NCBI GenBank assembly: GCA_022446985.1
Contig: JAKVBD010000032.1
Span: 1 to 56,391, forward strand
Direction of reading: 5' to 3'
DNA from: Lentisphaerales bacterium
GTDB lineage: Bacteria > Verrucomicrobiota > Lentisphaeria > Lentisphaerales > Lentisphaeraceae
DNA length: 56,391 nt
This document shows positions 52,787 to 56,391 of the stretch, piece by piece (the first letter of the stretch is position 1; every line of letters begins with the position of its first letter). A model generated the notes under the pieces. It was given only the letters and a program-made list of their open reading frames with translations. It was not told the DNA's origin and made no database searches. The translations under genes and the position numbers were made by a program.

Positions 52787-54093
52787 TTACAGTTCGTTAA
52801 ATAGTCTAACTGCCGCTGGAAAGTCAAAGTGCTCTACTCTCTCTTTAAGCTCAAGATAGAACCAATGAAACTCTTCATTTTCATCTGCTGCTTTAGAAAC
52901 CTGCTGACAAATTTCCCACTATTCATTTAGAGATATGTCCGATTTCACCTTTGAACTACATTTTTCAAAAACTCATGATCCTGCTCAGAAAGTGAAAAGT
53001 TACTCACTCCTCGAACTTTCCCCGAATGTTGTTCACTCTGCAAGTATTCCTCCAAAGACTCAGTTAACTCATGAGATGTAACCGGCTTTCTAAGAAAACT
53101 ATCAAATAACTCACCTATTCTTACTTCATCTTCAGATATAATGTTTGCTGAAATAACCAATACAGGAATATTTCTATGCTTTGGGTTTTGTTTGATTAAA
53201 TGAATTAACTCAAAACCATCTACCTTTGGCATTCTGAGTTCTATTAAAATCAAATCGGGTTGATTATTTTTGAGATAAGACAAGGCATCTTCAGCATTGT
53301 GTACACAAATAACCTCCAGCAGACTGTCACTTAAATAAAGCTCAATTAACTTTTGATTATCAGTATCGCCATCAACACTGAGGATTTTCACCGGGGCAAT
53401 ATCAACCATAATATCTTCAACAGTCTCCGCTGCTTTTTCACAGCATTTTTCATAGACAAAATGCGGTAGATTGACACAAAGTGTACTGCCCTTACCAACT
53501 TCACTAACGAGATCAATACTTACAGACATCGTACCAACTAAATGACGGCAAATCGTCAAACCTATTTCATACGACATATTTGCTAGAAGAAGGCTTTCAG
53601 AGCGATTCGCCTCTTCTGCTTCTTTACGAGCCTTTTCGGCTTGTCATAGAGCTCTTTCAAGCTAGCGTTCATGCTCTTTCTTTTCGGTTATATCTATGGC
53701 TGAACCAACTATATTCACACGCTCAGCTTGGTCATCAAAGAAGTTCTTGTATTGATACAAGACATCACGTATTTGACCGTCACGACATATTATGCGGTTT
53801 TCAAACTTAAAAGTCTCTCTACTTTCTGATTCTAAAACCCCAACTAAGCGCTCATTTTTATACTCTAAATAATCAGCATGAATAAAATTTTGAGAATAAT
53901 AATCCCAAGTGAGTTCATAACTTTCTTCTTCATCTTTAGACGTTCCAAAAAACTCATACAAAGGAGGGTTTTCTCTACATAAGCCTGAAGTGGGATCAAT
54001 CTCCCAATAGATTACATTTGCCAATTCAACAGCCAAAGCTAATTGCTGCGTCACTAACTGTTCTGTAAACTCCTGTGTTTCGTCGTTTCCCAT
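52787..54093 (-). pseudogene. Gutted PAS-hybrid histidine kinase gene
   Basis: From the ATG at 54093 one frame reads a PAS domain (VIYWEIDPTSGLCRENPP, FENRIICRDGQIRDVLYQY, AIDITEKKEHER), then TAG and TGA (about 53662 and 53644), a coiled coil (KARKEAEEANRSESLLLAN) and MSYEI, the start of a HisKA box. The next residues are GLTICRHLVGTM, the end of an HATPase domain, so the phospho-His helix and most of the ATPase domain are deleted in frame. A receiver domain follows with ILSVDGDTDNQ, LILIELRMP, where the phospho-Asp is Glu, and LRKP. A stop at 52945 and a shifted tail (AADENEEFHWFYLELKERV) to 52787 finish it. A decayed sensor kinase; the fragment 52945-53577 might be expressed. Confidence 0.82.
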
Positions 54094-54204
54094 ATGCTTC
54101 TAGAAAGATGCTTTTTTCACATCATTACTATACTTTATACCACAGCAATCAGTACAAATAACAAATAGTTGCGCAACTTGGGCAACTACTGATTTAAAAA
54201 CTAT

Positions 54205-55992
54205 TTATTTAAGATATTTTTCGACCGCAGCCATTGTGTAGACCAGTGGATACATTTTCTCATCATACCACAAAGAAGCAAAATAAAGCCCTATAGGACT
54301 CGATGGAAATTCTGCGCCATAATCAGTCAGATTCAATAGCGCTTGCATACCTTTTTCTATTTTCTCTTCATGCCGACCAGAAGATATAAGAGCACTTACC
54401 GCCAAAGCAGTTTCTTCGATACTCGGATTACAACCTTTATCACCACCCCACGACCCATCTTCATTTTGAGCATCCAGTAACCATGCCTCTCCTTTTTCAA
54501 GAAGATCTTTAAAGTCATAATCACTCAAACCACACTCATTTAATGCTATGACGACCTGAGCAGTTCCATAAGTGAGGTTGCGCTGTCCCTTGGTATTTTG
54601 ATTACCGAACCAAAGGGGATTCCAGGAACCATTTCCTCTTTGATTTTTCTTCAAATACTCCAGCATTTTGAGAATAGAGTCCCGAATTTCGCCTTTAATC
54701 TCGAGATCATTTTCCCACTCTACAAAAGAGCGAATAGCATGAGCCGTTATATCCGGGCAACTTTTATCAAAAGGTAACTTGCCCCAACCATGACAAAATG
54801 TCGGAATACCTCCGTCATTATTCTGTAAACCAATCAACCAACGAATGCCAGCAATAGCATTATCCTTAGGTACATCATATTTTGGAGCTAATCGACGAAG
54901 AGCTAAAAGAGCTCCTGCCGTATCGTCCGCGTCAGGTACGGCCCCTGCCAAAGGAGACCAGGCCCAACCTCCTGGTTGAGCATTTGTGTAGGGATGAATT
55001 TCCACATGCTGTTGCTTAAGCAAGAAAGTCATAAGATCACGCTTCCCATGCTTATCCAACCAATTTGCCTGATCATCTTCCGTTAAAGCATTTATCACTA
55101 AAGTTGTTACCCAGGTATGCAAGTGCGTATCAATTGGCAAACTGCCATCTTTACGAATAGAATTCTTCAAGAACATCGCACTTCTAAGAGCAACGCAATT
55201 GTCTTCCAGACCACTATTACATAGAGACATAAGAACGAAGCCTGTCAGCGGACTTGCTTCTAGAAAGCCACCATTATCCGGCTGTATGCTTTCCAATTTC
55301 TTTATAGCTTTATTGAGAAAAACCTTCCTTAAAGAAGTCAGAGGATTAATAGCGCTGGCTTGATGCTTAAACCGCACAATTCCTATGGCAATTAATGCAG
55401 GTAAAGCATAACTCACAACATCCAACTTTAACTTCTTGAAAAAATTCGGCGGCATAACCGACAGTTCAAAAGGCAACTGCGGTATACGCTTCCAGACTTT
55501 AGGATCATCCCCAAAACATCCGGCAAGCTTACACATCGTCAAAATAGGAACTGAGAAGGTGTGGTCTTCTCCATAAAAATCGAGGACTTTATCGATTAAA
55601 TTATTGGCATCGAGCGAACCGGCTTGTTGGACTAGCCATTTTTCAATTTTAGCAATGGTCTCTTTATCATTGCGGCCAGTTTTCGCACTTAAGGAGAATG
55701 CAGCCCAGGCCAAAAGCGTCGTACTGATATTACCGGGGCTATCGGGAGTATCACCATAACTACCATCTTCATTAATATTTCGAACCAACCAATTAAGGCC
55801 GGATTTGATTTCCATAATGAAACGATCTTGATCAAATTGGGCTAGTGCAAAGATGCCGACAGCAGTCGAAAGCGCACTACTGGAAAGCTGGCCTTCCCAG
55901 GTTCCATCCTTGCGTTCTGCGAATAAACGACTGATAAGCTTTAACTGAAAAGCTTTGACGTCTTTTTGTATGTTGGCCCGTGTAACTGTCAT
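54205..55992 (-). CDS. shc: Squalene-hopene cyclase-like triterpene cyclase
   Basis: 595 residues, slightly short of the usual 630-680. VPDADDTAGALLAL near residue 353 carries the DXDD acid motif that protonates squalene. Several QW-type repeats are visible (DGSYGDTPDSPGNISTTLLAW, NGSWNPLWFG, DGSWGGDKGCNPSIEETALAV), and GGWAWSP lies before the acid motif. The family makes hopanoids, membrane lipids, from squalene. No squalene synthase is in the window, but idi is at 21713. It is monocistronic. The exact product is inferred only from family; other cyclases of this fold also have DXDD. Confidence 0.85.
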   Translation of the reverse strand: MTVTRANIQKDVKAFQLKLISRLFAERKDGTWEGQLSSSALSTAVGIFALAQFDQDRFIMEIKSGLNWLVRNINEDGSYGDTPDSPGNISTTLLAWAAFSLSAKTGRNDKETIAKIEKWLVQQAGSLDANNLIDKVLDFYGEDHTFSVPILTMCKLAGCFGDDPKVWKRIPQLPFELSVMPPNFFKKLKLDVVSYALPALIAIGIVRFKHQASAINPLTSLRKVFLNKAIKKLESIQPDNGGFLEASPLTGFVLMSLCNSGLEDNCVALRSAMFLKNSIRKDGSLPIDTHLHTWVTTLVINALTEDDQANWLDKHGKRDLMTFLLKQQHVEIHPYTNAQPGGWAWSPLAGAVPDADDTAGALLALRRLAPKYDVPKDNAIAGIRWLIGLQNNDGGIPTFCHGWGKLPFDKSCPDITAHAIRSFVEWENDLEIKGEIRDSILKMLEYLKKNQRGNGSWNPLWFGNQNTKGQRNLTYGTAQVVIALNECGLSDYDFKDLLEKGEAWLLDAQNEDGSWGGDKGCNPSIEETALAVSALISSGRHEEKIEKGMQALLNLTDYGAEFPSSPIGLYFASLWYDEKMYPLVYTMAAVEKYLK

Positions 55993-56083
55993 GAATGAAA
56001 AATGCCGATAATTCGCCTAAATTGCAAAGCTTTTTTACCATTAAAGTGACAAATTCGACTCAATGTGTCTGATTATGTATCTT

Positions 56084-56391
56084 TTAAAGCTTAACCAGAA
56101 CTCGACCTTTAGCTTTCCCCGCCAGCATTGAATCAATTTCTGAGCTCAAGCCGTATAGATCGACTTCTCTGAATACATCCATGAGACCCTCTGGTTGCCA
56201 ATCAGCTGCCAACTTTTGCCAAATACTCTGACGTCGCTCCATCGGAAAATTTTGTGATTCTATACCAACCAACGTTAAGCCTCGAAGAATAAATGGATAT
56301 ACATTTGTCTGAAAGTCAGCGCCACCAATATTGCCACAGAGAGTAACTATGCCCATGTGATCCGTTGACTTGATTAAATTTTCCAGAGTTG
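56084..56391 (-). CDS. AcuI/YhdH-family zinc-type oxidoreductase, C-terminal part (5' end outside window)
   Basis: The frame is open to the window edge. It reads TLENLIKSTDHMGIVTLCGNIGG, then TNVYPFILRGLTLVGIESQNFPMERRQSIWQKLAAD and GLSSEIDSMLAGKAKGRVLVKL, the end of a medium-chain reductase of the AcuI/YhdH group (NADPH-dependent acryloyl-CoA reductase and relatives). In marine bacteria AcuI detoxifies acryloyl-CoA from dimethylsulfoniopropionate breakdown; whether this one does is not shown. An internal ATG at 56356 is not the start. Confidence 0.82.
   Translation of the reverse strand, partial: TLENLIKSTDHMGIVTLCGNIGGADFQTNVYPFILRGLTLVGIESQNFPMERRQSIWQKLAADWQPEGLMDVFREVDLYGLSSEIDSMLAGKAKGRVLVKL

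Overview
The window looks like chromosome from a marine Lentisphaerota bacterium (a Lentisphaera-like member of the Planctomycetes-Verrucomicrobia-Chlamydiae group). This is inferred from the gene mix: Cys-type sulfatases, paired DUF1592/DUF1552 (planctomycete cytochrome-type) genes, pseudopilins beginning KFTLIELL, ECF sigma factors beside Ser/Thr kinases, multi-kinase proteins and a hopene-cyclase-like gene, in moderately AT-rich DNA. No tRNA, rRNA, CRISPR array or intact transposase was seen.

Layout. 1-2 kb: 3' end of a membrane Ser/Thr kinase and a convergent ECF sigma factor. 2-15.7 kb: secreted surface and degradation genes, with two DUF1592-DUF1552 operons, two pseudopilins, a two-sulfatase operon and a decayed pseudopilin; three copies of a 34-bp dispersed element punctuate 10.9-15.7 kb. 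15.8-20.6 kb: a sigma-kinase operon followed by a ruined sulfatase and a ruined small gene. 20.6-23.9 kb: a SpoIIAA-like protein, PAP2 phosphatase, idi and pyrG. 24-30.1 kb: two divergent giant kinase genes, each with two kinase folds, three of the four folds having substituted catalytic residues. 30.2-32.7 kb: a gene graveyard that includes collagen-like Gly-X-Y fragments. 32.7-40.2 kb: a TPR protein, a sulfatase, an IclR-amidohydrolase-sulfatase operon and a divergent DUF1080 gene broken by one TGA. 40.3-45.5 kb: rmuC, a periplasmic binding protein overlapping a hybrid histidine kinase, and a frameshifted truncated haemoglobin. 45.5-49.9 kb: neuC, neuB and an amino-acid permease fused to EIIA and RCK-C domains. 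50-56.4 kb: purD, two DUF3332 lipoproteins, a gutted hybrid kinase, a squalene-hopene-cyclase-like gene and a partial AcuI/YhdH oxidoreductase.

How the genes may work together (inference). Sulfatases, DUF1080 and amidohydrolase genes suggest use of sulfated polysaccharide or related polymer, with an IclR regulator controlling one locus. The DUF1592/DUF1552 pairs form secreted haem-protein modules of unknown role. Sigma-kinase and multi-kinase proteins form a large signalling layer.

The strongest themes for follow-up are the divergent double-kinase/pseudokinase pair, the cassette-like 34-bp element between the pilin remnant and the DUF1592 operon, and the high density of decayed accessory genes (about eight in 56 kb) among intact housekeeping genes. 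Several lesions lie in homopolymer runs, so sequencing error must be excluded for the single-lesion and two-lesion cases.
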